Origin: a virus
DNA length: 38,861 nucleotides
IMG/VR virus record: IMGVR_UViG_3300043436_005091
Span: 1-38,861 of that record
Reading direction: 5' to 3' (one strand)
Both the position numbers and the translations under genes were made by a program. Below the pieces are notes generated by a model that did no database searches, had not been told where the DNA came from, and saw nothing but the letters and a program-made list of their open reading frames with translations. Shown here in pieces: positions 1-7,683 of the stretch. The number at the start of each line of letters is the position of its first letter. Position 1 is the stretch's first letter.

Positions 1-455
1 CCACTTAAAGGTGTAACTATTTTATTATATGTAGCTGTACCGCTTAATATTTCCCAATTCGATACTAAACTAGCACTGCAAACTATATTAAAGGTATTAT
101 TATAGTTAAAGGTATCAACTCTATCTAATACCTGTCCCTTTTCTTCTATAAGTAATTCATAACCAAAGTTAAATAAATCATACCCTGTAGCTAGATTTAC
201 ACATGTTGAAGTAGTACTAAGATTTACCGATACACTAGAGCCTTCACTTAAATAGCTATCAAACATAAGGGAGTCTTCTCCATTAATTTCACGAGGTGTA
301 TAAACTACAGATACAGGTGGAGGTAAATATCCACCATCCCTTGCTTGTTGAGTTTGAGGATCTAAAGTACCTGTTGTTAAAGCTCCAGAAGCAAGATCAT
401 ATAATGTTAAAACATCATTGTTAGTAAAGGAATATGCGCTAAGATTATTAATCAT
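1..455 (-). CDS. Virion structural protein, N-terminal part (runs off the left edge)
   Basis: The frame is open from an ATG at 455 to the window edge, about 151 codons without a stop, so only the N-terminal part is visible. The start overlaps the stop of the upstream lectin-like gene as ATGA, which suggests translational coupling. The protein starts MINNLSAYSFTNNDVLTLYD and is rich in Ser, Thr, Asn and Tyr with alternating hydrophobic residues, typical of beta-rich phage tail or fibre proteins. I see no catalytic motif and no named domain. Its place downstream of two fibre genes and a lectin-like gene suggests a tail or virion-surface role, but this is inference. Confidence 0.8.
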   Translation of the reverse strand, partial: MINNLSAYSFTNNDVLTLYDLASGALTTGTLDPQTQQARDGGYLPPPVSVVYTPREINGEDSLMFDSYLSEGSSVSVNLSTTSTCVNLATGYDLFNFGYELLIEEKGQVLDRVDTFNYNNTFNIVCSASLVSNWEILSGTATYNKIVTPLS

Positions 456-1162
456 AAAGGCGCACCTTCTGTGTGTATGTTTTTAACAAAAATATTACCT
501 ATAGCGTTTGGTGATATAGAACTTATCGGTGTTACAAACGAGATACCAGCGTAATAAGATGTATTCTGTTCAACTAAAATATTAATATCTTTTTGCAGTA
601 TTAATTTAAAGTCTTCATTAGGGTTATTTCTATAATCTATATAAAGAGTTCTTCCCACGTTACCTAACCTCACTCTTACAGTTTTATATATCTCAGCACT
701 CTCTACTATAGTGAAGGTACTATTTAATGATGATAAAGGTTGATTATAAGAGTATTGACTGTAAGAGTAGCTAGGTGCTAGACCTCTAATAGCTATTGAG
801 TTTTTTATAGCGCTTAAACTATTGATTCCATCTCTTATTACAGCCCCGTTATTTGTTGCAGACACTGCAAATAACCCCGTAGTATCAAAACCAACACCTA
901 TAGCAGCACGTTGAATGCCCGGCTGTATATAAGAGCTCTGAAGATTGATACTAGATAATCCAGAGTAGCCTAAATCAATACCTCCACTACCTCCACCATA
1001 TCTTACTGGCTCTGTAGATAAAAACACTGTAAACCCTGCCTCTGTATTTTGGCTACCACTTATAGCATAATCAAAAGACCATACAATATCAAAAAATGGT
1101 GAGAAGCTCGATTCAGAGCAAAAATTAATTGCTTTAGCTGATAATAGCGTAGGATACTGCAT
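452..1162 (-). CDS. Lectin-like (concanavalin-type beta-sandwich) virion protein
   Basis: A 236-residue protein. Residues about 25-200 read like an L-type lectin or concanavalin-A-type sandwich: a strand near DIVWSFDYAISG, a GFTVFLS strand, a glycine-rich GGGSGGIDLGYSGL turn, then AAIGVGFDTTGLFA, the equivalent of the FDT strand in legume lectins, and late strands TVRVRLG and TLYIDYR. No signal peptide or membrane segment is seen. In a phage tail cluster such a domain would bind host surface sugars or decorate the virion; this is fold-level inference. The ATG at 1162 follows a late-promoter-like octamer by 7 bases. The stop overlaps the start of the next gene (ATGA). Confidence 0.75.
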   Translation of the reverse strand: MQYPTLLSAKAINFCSESSFSPFFDIVWSFDYAISGSQNTEAGFTVFLSTEPVRYGGGSGGIDLGYSGLSSINLQSSYIQPGIQRAAIGVGFDTTGLFAVSATNNGAVIRDGINSLSAIKNSIAIRGLAPSYSYSQYSYNQPLSSLNSTFTIVESAEIYKTVRVRLGNVGRTLYIDYRNNPNEDFKLILQKDINILVEQNTSYYAGISFVTPISSISPNAIGNIFVKNIHTEGAPL

Positions 1163-1167
1163 CTTAT

Positions 1168-1176
1168 ATTATTTAT
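1168..1176 (-). promoter_or_regulatory. Late-promoter-like motif GATAAATAAT before the lectin-like gene
   Basis: Minus-strand GATAAATA lies 7 bases before the ATG at 1162. It resembles the T4 late promoter TATAAATA. The motif also forms the last codons and stop (GAG GAT AAA TAA) of the upstream small gene. Confidence 0.5.
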
Positions 1177-1390
1177 CCTCTATATCTTTTATAAACACGC
1201 ACGTTAGTTCAGTATTTTCTTTAAATCTTGTAACATGCTTTAAAACATATCCTAGTTTTTTATACTCTCTATACACTGTTTTAAATAAATCTATTTTTAT
1301 ATTGAGTATTACGCTATTACGTTTTTCATCTACTAATATAAAATCAGTAAATTCTTCACCTAACACAAAAGGTCTCCTGCTACTCGACAC
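1169..1390 (-). CDS. Small protein of unknown function
   Basis: A short reading frame between the fibre and lectin-like genes. I place the start at a GTG at 1390 (73 residues) because it lies 5 bases after a late-promoter-like octamer (1395-1402 core), the same geometry as at other genes here. A longer reading from a TTG at 1408 (79 residues) would start upstream of that motif and overlap the preceding gene by 14 bases. The protein has alternating hydrophobic and charged residues (VLGEEFTDFILVDEKRNSV, later VYREYKKLGYVLKHVTRFKE) and ends in IEDK. No family is recognised. A small tail-assembly or regulatory protein is possible, but nothing in the sequence decides this. Confidence 0.6.
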   Translation of the reverse strand: MSSSRRPFVLGEEFTDFILVDEKRNSVILNIKIDLFKTVYREYKKLGYVLKHVTRFKENTELTCVFIKDIEDK

Positions 1391-1393
1391 ACA

Positions 1394-1402
1394 ATTATTT
1401 AT
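1394..1402 (-). promoter_or_regulatory. Late-promoter-like motif GATAAATAAT before a GTG start
   Basis: Minus-strand GATAAATA followed by ATTGT and then GTG. Like the motif at 1168-1176, it coincides with the terminal GAG GAT AAA TAA codons of the preceding gene. Confidence 0.45.
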
Positions 1403-1559
1403 CCTCAAGACACTTTACTATATCTATTACTTTATCGTGCAGATCCTTTATATCTTTAAATGATATTTCACTTTCGATAGTAACACTGTATGTCTCAAGA
1501 ATTTTTTTAATTAATAAAAAATCACTTGGTGTTATACCTTCAACAATTAGCTCATCCAT
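1395..1559 (-). CDS. Very small acidic protein, 54 residues, unknown
   Basis: An ATG at 1559 opens a 54-codon frame ending in TAA at 1395-1397. It starts 3 bases after the stop of the collar-domain fibre gene. The product (MDELIVEGITPSDFLLIKKI, ending VKCLEDK) looks largely alpha-helical and acidic, with heptad-like hydrophobic spacing in the middle. Tight packing between two genes on the same strand, and the lack of any other frame over these bases, support it as real. No family is recognised. Small helical proteins beside fibre genes are often assembly factors, but that is only context. Confidence 0.6.
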   Translation of the reverse strand: MDELIVEGITPSDFLLIKKILETYSVTIESEISFKDIKDLHDKVIDIVKCLEDK

Positions 1560-1562
1560 AAC

Positions 1563-3257
1563 TTATTCAGTAAAGCCTACTATTCGAATAAAGCAGTTAG
1601 CTCCTACCTCCTGCGTTGTACCTCTTAATCCAAAGGTTAGCTGACCAGTGTTACTAGCACTAAGAGGTAGTGTAACCTGATTTGATGCGCAAACGTGATT
1701 ACCACTACTTACTGATTTTAAATAATTTACTAAATACTCATTAGTACCTAGTGTTTTTGAAGTTGACGTAGTTAAGAAAGATTTATCACTAGCAGCAGCA
1801 AACATACACTCTGTACCATTAGTTGATGAGGCCCAGCTATCTATTATAACCCCAGTAGCAGTACTAGGTAAGCTGTAAACTGTAGCTACTGAACCATTCA
1901 TTGATCCTCCACTAAAAGTTATATATCTTATTGCTGGAAAAACTGAAATATTAGTTGAAAAGGATGTATTACTCGGTACACCATTAAATAAAATTTCTAC
2001 TGGTCTAGTTAAAAACTTAGTAGTAGTTTCGTAATTAACGAAATCAGTACTACCTACTGTATCTAGTAGACCAGCAGGTTCAGTCACTGGCTCACCTACA
2101 ACTCTACCAAATTCATCAGTTATAACACCATCTCTAAACTCCCCACCTAACCCTGGCATAGCGCCATAAACTACAGTACCAGACAGAGGGTTAAACGCGC
2201 CTAATACCTGCGAGCCATTAACAGTAGCGCATAACGGATATGCTACAGTAGTTGAAACATTTATAACTTGATCAGGCTTAGCTTTTATAATATACAATGC
2301 GCCAGATGCACTTAACGGGCAGTTAGTTCCAGATGCAACTCTAAACACTGTAGATGTAGCAGGGTTATTTTGAACGCCATACAGGGTCCTATTAATATAA
2401 TTTGGAACACTAAAGTTAGTTCCAGATCCTCCATAAGTATAACCTATAACTGCGTGTAATTCGCTGTAGAGACCAGTAGTAACAGACTGTCCGTTACAAA
2501 GCAACCATCCAATCGGAGCATTACTAGAGGAAATAAATGGCATTATAGAGCCTACAGGAATTTGTCCGGCTGTGCTAGCAGAATAAAGAGTTGTAGGTGT
2601 AAACGCTGGCGCCCATGATAGATTACCGCTAGCATCAATTTTTAAGTAGTTATCAGCTGCTAGCCCACCAGCTGGCCAGTTATAATTAACACCGTTTAGT
2701 GCAGTACCGGCTGGTAGTTGTAAATACGGCTCACTAAATGAGCTTATACTATTAGTAAATACAGATGTTGTTGATACTCCCACCTTGCTATTACTATCTA
2801 CTACTAAACTATTACCTAAAGCATTAGAAGATATATCGCCTGCTGAAAGAGAACCTACAGAAATAGCGTTTGTAGGTGAAATAGTAATAGTACCATCTGC
2901 TGCTGCATAGACACCTCCTATTGGTGACCAGTTAACAGAATTAGTAGGGGAACCTCCTGTTAAAGTATAAAGTTTAAAATTGTCTGAATCAAAGGCAATA
3001 TCTCCTGGAACAGCTCCCGTAAAGACCGTTACATCTGTACTACTTCCTACAAATCTTCCTCCACCGTTACCGGTTATACCTCCACCAATTGCAATACCAC
3101 CAGGTGTTTGACCGTCGCCTATAAATAATTTTTTGGTATCTGTCGTGTATCCCAGCTCTCCTTCGGATAATACGACGTTTAATCTATCAGCATTAGTTCC
3201 GCGTCTTACAAGGAGCTTAAGAAGAGTGTTTTCAAATATTTCTATTTTCTTTGGCAT
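1563..3257 (-). CDS. Tail fibre protein with N-terminal repeat domain and tail-collar domain
   Basis: A 564-residue fibre. Residues 10-60 contain a short beta-rich domain (LLVRRGTNADRL, GELGYTTDTKKLFIGDG) of the kind found at the N-terminus of phage tropism and hyaluronidase-like fibre proteins; it probably anchors the fibre. The next gene upstream has the same domain. Residues about 130-160 carry a SVGSLSAGDIS-ALGNSL segment also shared with that neighbour. Residues about 234-297 match the phage tail-collar domain: PVGSIMPF, APIGWLLCNGQ, YGGSGTNFSVPNY. The remaining 270 residues are Ser/Thr/Gly-rich beta sequence, a likely receptor-binding tip. The start is 3 bases after the previous stop. 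Fibre identity is firm; the binding target is unknown. Confidence 0.88.
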   Translation of the reverse strand: MPKKIEIFENTLLKLLVRRGTNADRLNVVLSEGELGYTTDTKKLFIGDGQTPGGIAIGGGITGNGGGRFVGSSTDVTVFTGAVPGDIAFDSDNFKLYTLTGGSPTNSVNWSPIGGVYAAADGTITISPTNAISVGSLSAGDISSNALGNSLVVDSNSKVGVSTTSVFTNSISSFSEPYLQLPAGTALNGVNYNWPAGGLAADNYLKIDASGNLSWAPAFTPTTLYSASTAGQIPVGSIMPFISSSNAPIGWLLCNGQSVTTGLYSELHAVIGYTYGGSGTNFSVPNYINRTLYGVQNNPATSTVFRVASGTNCPLSASGALYIIKAKPDQVINVSTTVAYPLCATVNGSQVLGAFNPLSGTVVYGAMPGLGGEFRDGVITDEFGRVVGEPVTEPAGLLDTVGSTDFVNYETTTKFLTRPVEILFNGVPSNTSFSTNISVFPAIRYITFSGGSMNGSVATVYSLPSTATGVIIDSWASSTNGTECMFAAASDKSFLTTSTSKTLGTNEYLVNYLKSVSSGNHVCASNQVTLPLSASNTGQLTFGLRGTTQEVGANCFIRIVGFTE

Positions 3258-3260
3258 AAA

Positions 3261-4343
3261 TTATGTATATTTAAAGATTGGTATTGCTACTAAGCCGAAT
3301 TCTGTAGTGTTAATACTCATAAATCCTGCAGATGTTAGTATTATACTTGCCGTTGTGCCGGCAGGATTAGCTGACACGCCAGTAATTCTTGACTGATTTG
3401 TGAAAGTTGTTTGAGTAGGAAATCCATTAAAAGTAGATAGATGTGAGTTAATTGGATGATTACCTGTTAGTGCGCGAGTTATAATAGAGGTTGTACTCGT
3501 TATTTGACCGTTAGCATTATAGGCAATATTAGAAAAGTTTGTTGATCCTGCTGTGATAACTGGCTTAATTCCAACCATATTGTTAACAAGTTGTAAAGAA
3601 GAATCTACTGTCTGAAAGGTTGCTTCTAGCTTATTATTTGTATCTATAAACAAACCAGGTCCAATAGTATTAGCACTTAAAGAAGCTGCATTTACTATAC
3701 CGAACGGTAGAGCTGTTAGTGCTAATACTCCGGAATTATAACCAAAACTAGATGGTGTAGCGTTAATAGATAGAGTCGTACCGTCACCTCCACGTAAACC
3801 ATTACCTAAAGCTTTATTACTTATATTACCAGCACTTATAGAGCCTACCGTTAATCTATTACTTATAATTTTTACTGTTGTATTATCAATATTTGCAGAA
3901 AGACCGTTAGCAGGAGTAGCTATAATAGCACCCTGACTATACCCCGCAGTAGATGCAAATTTGGTACCTGTAATACCTCTATCTTTTAGAGTTATAATAT
4001 TGCTACCGTTATATTGTATCGTTGAATTATCTACCTTTGTTCCAATAAACGCCCAAGAACTTAAAGCTGTGTAGTTTGTTCCGGTAAGTTGATACAATAA
4101 AGAATTAGCATTTACAATATCATATAAACCAGCTCCTGTAACTCCTGTTAGTGAGTTTACATGATTAAGGGGTGTCGAATTTACTGCTCCAGCTGGTGCA
4201 CCACCTAAAGTAATACCATCACCTACATACAGCCTATTAGTATCTGTAGTGTATCCCAACTCTCCCTGTTCGAGGATAATGGTACGTCTTTGTGCATCAG
4301 TACCACGTCTTACTCTAAGTTTTATAATAGAAATGTCAGGCAT
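3261..4343 (-). CDS. Tail fibre protein sharing an N-terminal domain with its neighbour
   Basis: A 360-residue fibre-like protein. Residues about 5-50 (IKLRVRRGTDAQRR, GELGYTTDTNRLYVGDG) match the N-terminal domain of the following 564-residue fibre nearly position for position, indicating duplication of an attachment domain. The middle has short beta repeats of the type SVGSISAGNISNKALGNGL and NAASLSANTIGPGLFIDTNN, also found in the neighbour. It has no collar domain. The C-terminus (GLVAIPIFKYT) ends in a beta strand. The ATG at 4343 lies 16 bases after a late-promoter-like octamer. It probably forms an alternative or proximal fibre segment; a structural role is likely, exact position unknown. 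Confidence 0.82.
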   Translation of the reverse strand: MPDISIIKLRVRRGTDAQRRTIILEQGELGYTTDTNRLYVGDGITLGGAPAGAVNSTPLNHVNSLTGVTGAGLYDIVNANSLLYQLTGTNYTALSSWAFIGTKVDNSTIQYNGSNIITLKDRGITGTKFASTAGYSQGAIIATPANGLSANIDNTTVKIISNRLTVGSISAGNISNKALGNGLRGGDGTTLSINATPSSFGYNSGVLALTALPFGIVNAASLSANTIGPGLFIDTNNKLEATFQTVDSSLQLVNNMVGIKPVITAGSTNFSNIAYNANGQITSTTSIITRALTGNHPINSHLSTFNGFPTQTTFTNQSRITGVSANPAGTTASIILTSAGFMSINTTEFGLVAIPIFKYT

Positions 4344-4432
4344 AATTAGTGATCTCTATTATTTATGCGACTATACTCTATTTCAACACCTAAGTGTTGC
4401 AATATACCAGTTATTAAACTATAATTAAGGTA
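4344..4432. promoter_or_regulatory. Divergent intergenic region with late-promoter-like motif, inverted repeat and -10-like box
   Basis: This 89-base gap separates the minus-strand fibre operon from the plus-strand radical SAM gene. It holds a minus-strand CATAAATAAT (4358-4367) serving the fibre gene. An inverted repeat spans 4379-4404: CAACAC, four-base loop, GTGTTG, then one mismatch and four more pairs. A plus-strand TATAAT is at 4420-4425, 7 bases before the ATG at 4433. The repeat could be an operator or a weak hairpin; there is no T-run to make it a clear terminator. Confidence 0.45.
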
Positions 4433-5263
4433 ATGGATGATGACATATATAGTTTACGTGAAAATCAATATATCTATTCAAGTCCTTGCGAGTTTAAAGT
4501 AGTAGAAGTTAATCCTGTAGAGTCTTGTACAAGGCGGTGCTCTTTCTGTCCAAGATCTGATTCATCAAAATATCCTAATAGGCGTGATAGAATAAGTAAA
4601 GATACATGCATAAATCTTGCTAAACAATTAAGAGATTTAAGATTTGATAATAGACTAGGATTTGTAGGTTTTGGTGAACCACTAATGCATTCTAATTTAG
4701 AAGAATGTATATCTGTTATTAGAAAATATATACCTACCATGAAATGGTTAGAGATTAATACAAACGGTGACTTATTGTCGAGAGCACGTATAAAATCGTT
4801 ATACGAATCAGGTTGTAACTTAATTACTGTGAGTATGTACGATCAGGATATATCTGATAAGATAGAGAGTCTGAAAGAAGATATACCAATACAAATAACC
4901 TACAGACACCACTATGACTCTTTAAATAATTATAATTTAAATTTGGTAAATCGTAAAGACATTGCATTTGAAAACATTCCTCTTAATTTAAAAACTCCTT
5001 GCTATATACCATTTTATAGCTTAATGATAGACTGGAACGGAGACGTTCTTCCTTGTGCTAATGACTGGTCTCGTACTGTAAAATTTGGCAATATTAATAA
5101 GGATACTATAACTGATATCCTAATCGGTAAGGTAAGTATGGAATTTAAAAAATCATTATCCTCAGGTGTAAGAACTCAAGCACCCTGTTCTAAGTGCAAT
5201 GTATGCGGAACTCTAAGAGGCGAAAAGGAGTATAACGATTTTAAACGCCGCTATAATGTATAG
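4433..5263 (+). CDS. Radical SAM enzyme with SPASM-like C-terminal cysteines
   Basis: A 276-residue radical SAM protein. The cluster motif CTRRCSFC supplies C32, C36 and C39 for the SAM-binding 4Fe-4S cluster. GFGEPLMH (79-86) is the expected GGE-like SAM-binding stretch, and EINTNGDLL (107-115) is the next conserved strand. The C-terminal third has C190, C208 and a CxxCxxC triad (C252, C255, C258) around the typical SPASM phrase LMIDWNGDVLPCANDW and FGNI. SPASM proteins of this size act on peptides or on sugars and cyclitols (for example BtrN-type dehydrogenases); the substrate cannot be read here. It is the only plus-strand gene of the island and converges on the aminotransferase gene with a 13-base overlap. 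No Shine-Dalgarno beyond a poorly spaced AAGG. Confidence 0.9.
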   Translation: MDDDIYSLRENQYIYSSPCEFKVVEVNPVESCTRRCSFCPRSDSSKYPNRRDRISKDTCINLAKQLRDLRFDNRLGFVGFGEPLMHSNLEECISVIRKYIPTMKWLEINTNGDLLSRARIKSLYESGCNLITVSMYDQDISDKIESLKEDIPIQITYRHHYDSLNNYNLNLVNRKDIAFENIPLNLKTPCYIPFYSLMIDWNGDVLPCANDWSRTVKFGNINKDTITDILIGKVSMEFKKSLSSGVRTQAPCSKCNVCGTLRGEKEYNDFKRRYNV

Positions 5264-6156
5264 AAAGTTTTAAGGTCGCATAGTGTTAACCTATAAAAAG
5301 TTTTTTTATCTATAATGTATTCCTTTAATTTATAGCCTTTATAGTACGGTGTGTCTTCTAGTAAAATAAAATTACCAGCTTCAGTTATAGGTTTAAGATT
5401 AAACAATTTTTTAACTTTAGCAAACTCTATATAAATATCCTCTAGTAAATTAGGAGTCTCTAATAACTTATTAACTAACTTTAAAGTAATAGTATTTAAA
5501 TACATCGGTCGAAGCTGGTTAAGAGATTCGATTATACTAACATCGTTAGTAACGCAGAAACCAAATCTCATACCTGTTAATCCTCCCATTTTACTAAACG
5601 TACGAACAACTATTAAGTTAGTAGGTAGAGTCTTTAAATCTATTTTTTGTGTAGGAGTAATATACGCCTGATCTAATATTACATACTTATACATTCCGCA
5701 TAACTCTATTATATCCTCATTGTTAACAGTATACCCGGTAGGGTTATGAGGTGATACTAAATATAATCCTGTATTAGCAGAGGTGTTATTTAAATTTATA
5801 CTAAATTTATCTGTATAAGTAAAATGTATATTTTTAATTTTCTTACCTAAACTTGAAACATAAAAAGGAAACATTTCAAACGTAGGTGAGGTAGTTACCC
5901 ATACATTACAATTAACAACCTGGACCAGAGCTTTTAAAACCTGCTCAGATCCGTTATCTACATATATATTTGATCTAGTACAATCAAATACCGCTGAAAG
6001 TTTTTCAATTACATCTAACGTAGATGTATATTGAGTGTAATCTATACTATCTATGTTAACTAACTTTAATAGTTTATCGATAATAGAAGGAGTAATACAT
6101 TCATTTCTATCTAGTCTTAACGCTCCCGTATTAGGTTCTATAGGAAATCTAATCAT
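5251..6156 (-). CDS. PLP-dependent aminotransferase, class I/II, histidinol-phosphate type
   Basis: A 301-residue fold-type I aminotransferase resembling HisC. The N-terminus has LDRNEC (15-20), equivalent to the LxxNE motif. SPHNPTG (135-141) supplies the conserved Asn. ILDQAY (160-165) supplies Asp and Tyr for the cofactor ring, and RTFSKMGGLTGMRFGF (185-200) supplies the PLP lysine K189. R289 in FYRLTL is the likely substrate-carboxylate or phosphate arginine. It is about 50 residues shorter than usual HisC (about 350), mainly in the small domain. As the last gene of the island operon, overlapping the deacetylase gene by 8 bases, it more likely aminates a sugar- or cyclitol-type ketone than makes histidine, since no other His genes are present. 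The substrate is inference. Confidence 0.85.
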   Translation of the reverse strand: MIRFPIEPNTGALRLDRNECITPSIIDKLLKLVNIDSIDYTQYTSTLDVIEKLSAVFDCTRSNIYVDNGSEQVLKALVQVVNCNVWVTTSPTFEMFPFYVSSLGKKIKNIHFTYTDKFSINLNNTSANTGLYLVSPHNPTGYTVNNEDIIELCGMYKYVILDQAYITPTQKIDLKTLPTNLIVVRTFSKMGGLTGMRFGFCVTNDVSIIESLNQLRPMYLNTITLKLVNKLLETPNLLEDIYIEFAKVKKLFNLKPITEAGNFILLEDTPYYKGYKLKEYIIDKKTFYRLTLCDLKTFYTL

Positions 6157-6790
6157 TAATTCTATATAAACTTATATAAGCTTCAGCATACTCTCTATTA
6201 CACTCCATACCTCTAAATCTAGCGTAAGTTTCTAACCCAAGCTCACTTCTCGGATTAGGATATGATCTCAATTCGCTTTTGTAGTATGAGAGCAGCTCCC
6301 ACTTCATCTCTACATCTTCTTTATTTAGAATACTATAAGTGTTAGGAAAAAATGGACTACTGCCTTGCGTGGTTGATGATGGTATTTCATACATTAGTAG
6401 TTCATTTGGTTGTGAGTTCTGTATTTTACGAAACGATATAAGACAAGATTTATGCACCGCGGTATGATCACTATTAATATCGCCATTAAAAGGTATAAAA
6501 ACAATAGTTGGCTTTATTTTTAGATAGAGTTTTTCTATTTGTTTAGTTAAATCTGAAGACGACATTGCATCCAATCTCTCGTCGATATTATTCAGGAGAT
6601 GATATTTAATTCTATAGGAACTTTCAATATTGTTTATGTTTTTGAGATTTTCAAAACGATGCTCTTCACGATGAGCAACCACAATGACATGAATGTCTTT
6701 ATTATATTGATTTTTTGATATGTAGCCGCCACACCCTAATATTTCATCATCCGCATGTGGAGCTATAATTAGAACTACCTCTCTAGTCAT
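6149..6790 (-). CDS. PIG-L family zinc-dependent N-deacetylase
   Basis: A 213-residue protein of the PIG-L/LmbE deacetylase family. APHADDE at 10-16 gives the first zinc ligands and catalytic Asp (H12, D14, D15). SDHTAVH at 107-113 gives the distal ligand H113. The length is normal for the family. These enzymes remove N-acetyl groups from amino sugars such as GlcNAc-inositol, exposing a free amine. In this operon, such an amine could be the acceptor for the amidinotransferases encoded upstream; that link is inference. The gene overlaps the following aminotransferase gene by 8 bases and starts 8 bases after the epimerase stop. Confidence 0.9.
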   Translation of the reverse strand: MTREVVLIIAPHADDEILGCGGYISKNQYNKDIHVIVVAHREEHRFENLKNINNIESSYRIKYHLLNNIDERLDAMSSSDLTKQIEKLYLKIKPTIVFIPFNGDINSDHTAVHKSCLISFRKIQNSQPNELLMYEIPSSTTQGSSPFFPNTYSILNKEDVEMKWELLSYYKSELRSYPNPRSELGLETYARFRGMECNREYAEAYISLYRIND

Positions 6791-6798
6791 AGTTAATA

Positions 6799-7683
6799 TT
6801 ATAGATTAATTTGCTCATGTATCCACGTCCGTAGATCTACAGTTTGTTTATGCTTTAAGAGCTCCACGCTTTTTTTAAGATCAAGAACTTTTCCTTTAAA
6901 CTCTTTTATATTGTTTAAATCAATATTAACAGAAACGTCAGGTACCTTTTCTTTTATATATTCTACTATCTGCGATAAAGATACACCATTAAATCCATCG
7001 ACGTTTATAGTTTCGTTTTTAGTTTCTTCTAGGTTTTGTGGTATCCTTGAAATAGTTTCTGCTAGATCCTTTACATGTATAAAGTTTCTATACCCATCAC
7101 TCGTTATTGTAATTGACTCTTTGCTTAACGCTTTACGTATAAAAGTTGCAACAGCGGTTCGTGGATTTGATCCTTCACCATATATAGTTCCGTATCTACA
7201 AATAGTGTAATCGAGATTATAACTTTTCTGATAACCTCTAATTAATACCTCACCACAAATTTTTGTAGCAGAATATATATTTGTTCCATTATTAGCATTT
7301 AAGCACGTCTCGTCCTCACTTACATAGTCACCCTCACATTCCGAATATACCCACGACGTACTAGAAAATATTATTCTCTTAACTTTATTAACCGTACAAG
7401 CTCTTAAAACATTATGAAGACCGACAATGTTTTTGTCTATTGACTCATATGGATTTTCATAGTTTTTAGTAGCTTCAGATAGAGCAGCAAACAGATACAC
7501 TACATCTGCATCTTTAAGTAAGTTTATTATTTTATCTTTTTCCTCTACAATATCGCAATAAGCAAATTCTTTTATATTTTTATCGTTTTTAATATCTATT
7601 ACCTGTACATCGTACTCATTTTTAAGGCAATTATATACCTTGTGACCGATAAAGCCTGACCCTCCTATTAACTTAATTTTCAT
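6799..7683 (-). CDS. NAD-dependent epimerase/dehydratase (extended SDR)
   Basis: A 294-residue extended short-chain dehydrogenase. The Rossmann glycine motif GGSGFIG is at 7-13. Acidic D30 at the end of the second strand (VQVID) favours NAD(H). The catalytic set is SSTSWVY (108-113) and YSATK (Y137, K141). RYGTIYGEG (163-171) and the FIHVKDLAE segment (201-209) are typical of nucleotide-sugar epimerases and dehydratases. The precise reaction (4-epimerisation, 4,6-dehydration or reduction) cannot be fixed from sequence. It overlaps the RmlD-like gene by 11 bases in an all-minus operon, which suggests the two act on the same nucleotide-sugar intermediate. Confidence 0.9.
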   Translation of the reverse strand: MKIKLIGGSGFIGHKVYNCLKNEYDVQVIDIKNDKNIKEFAYCDIVEEKDKIINLLKDADVVYLFAALSEATKNYENPYESIDKNIVGLHNVLRACTVNKVKRIIFSSTSWVYSECEGDYVSEDETCLNANNGTNIYSATKICGEVLIRGYQKSYNLDYTICRYGTIYGEGSNPRTAVATFIRKALSKESITITSDGYRNFIHVKDLAETISRIPQNLEETKNETINVDGFNGVSLSQIVEYIKEKVPDVSVNIDLNNIKEFKGKVLDLKKSVELLKHKQTVDLRTWIHEQINL

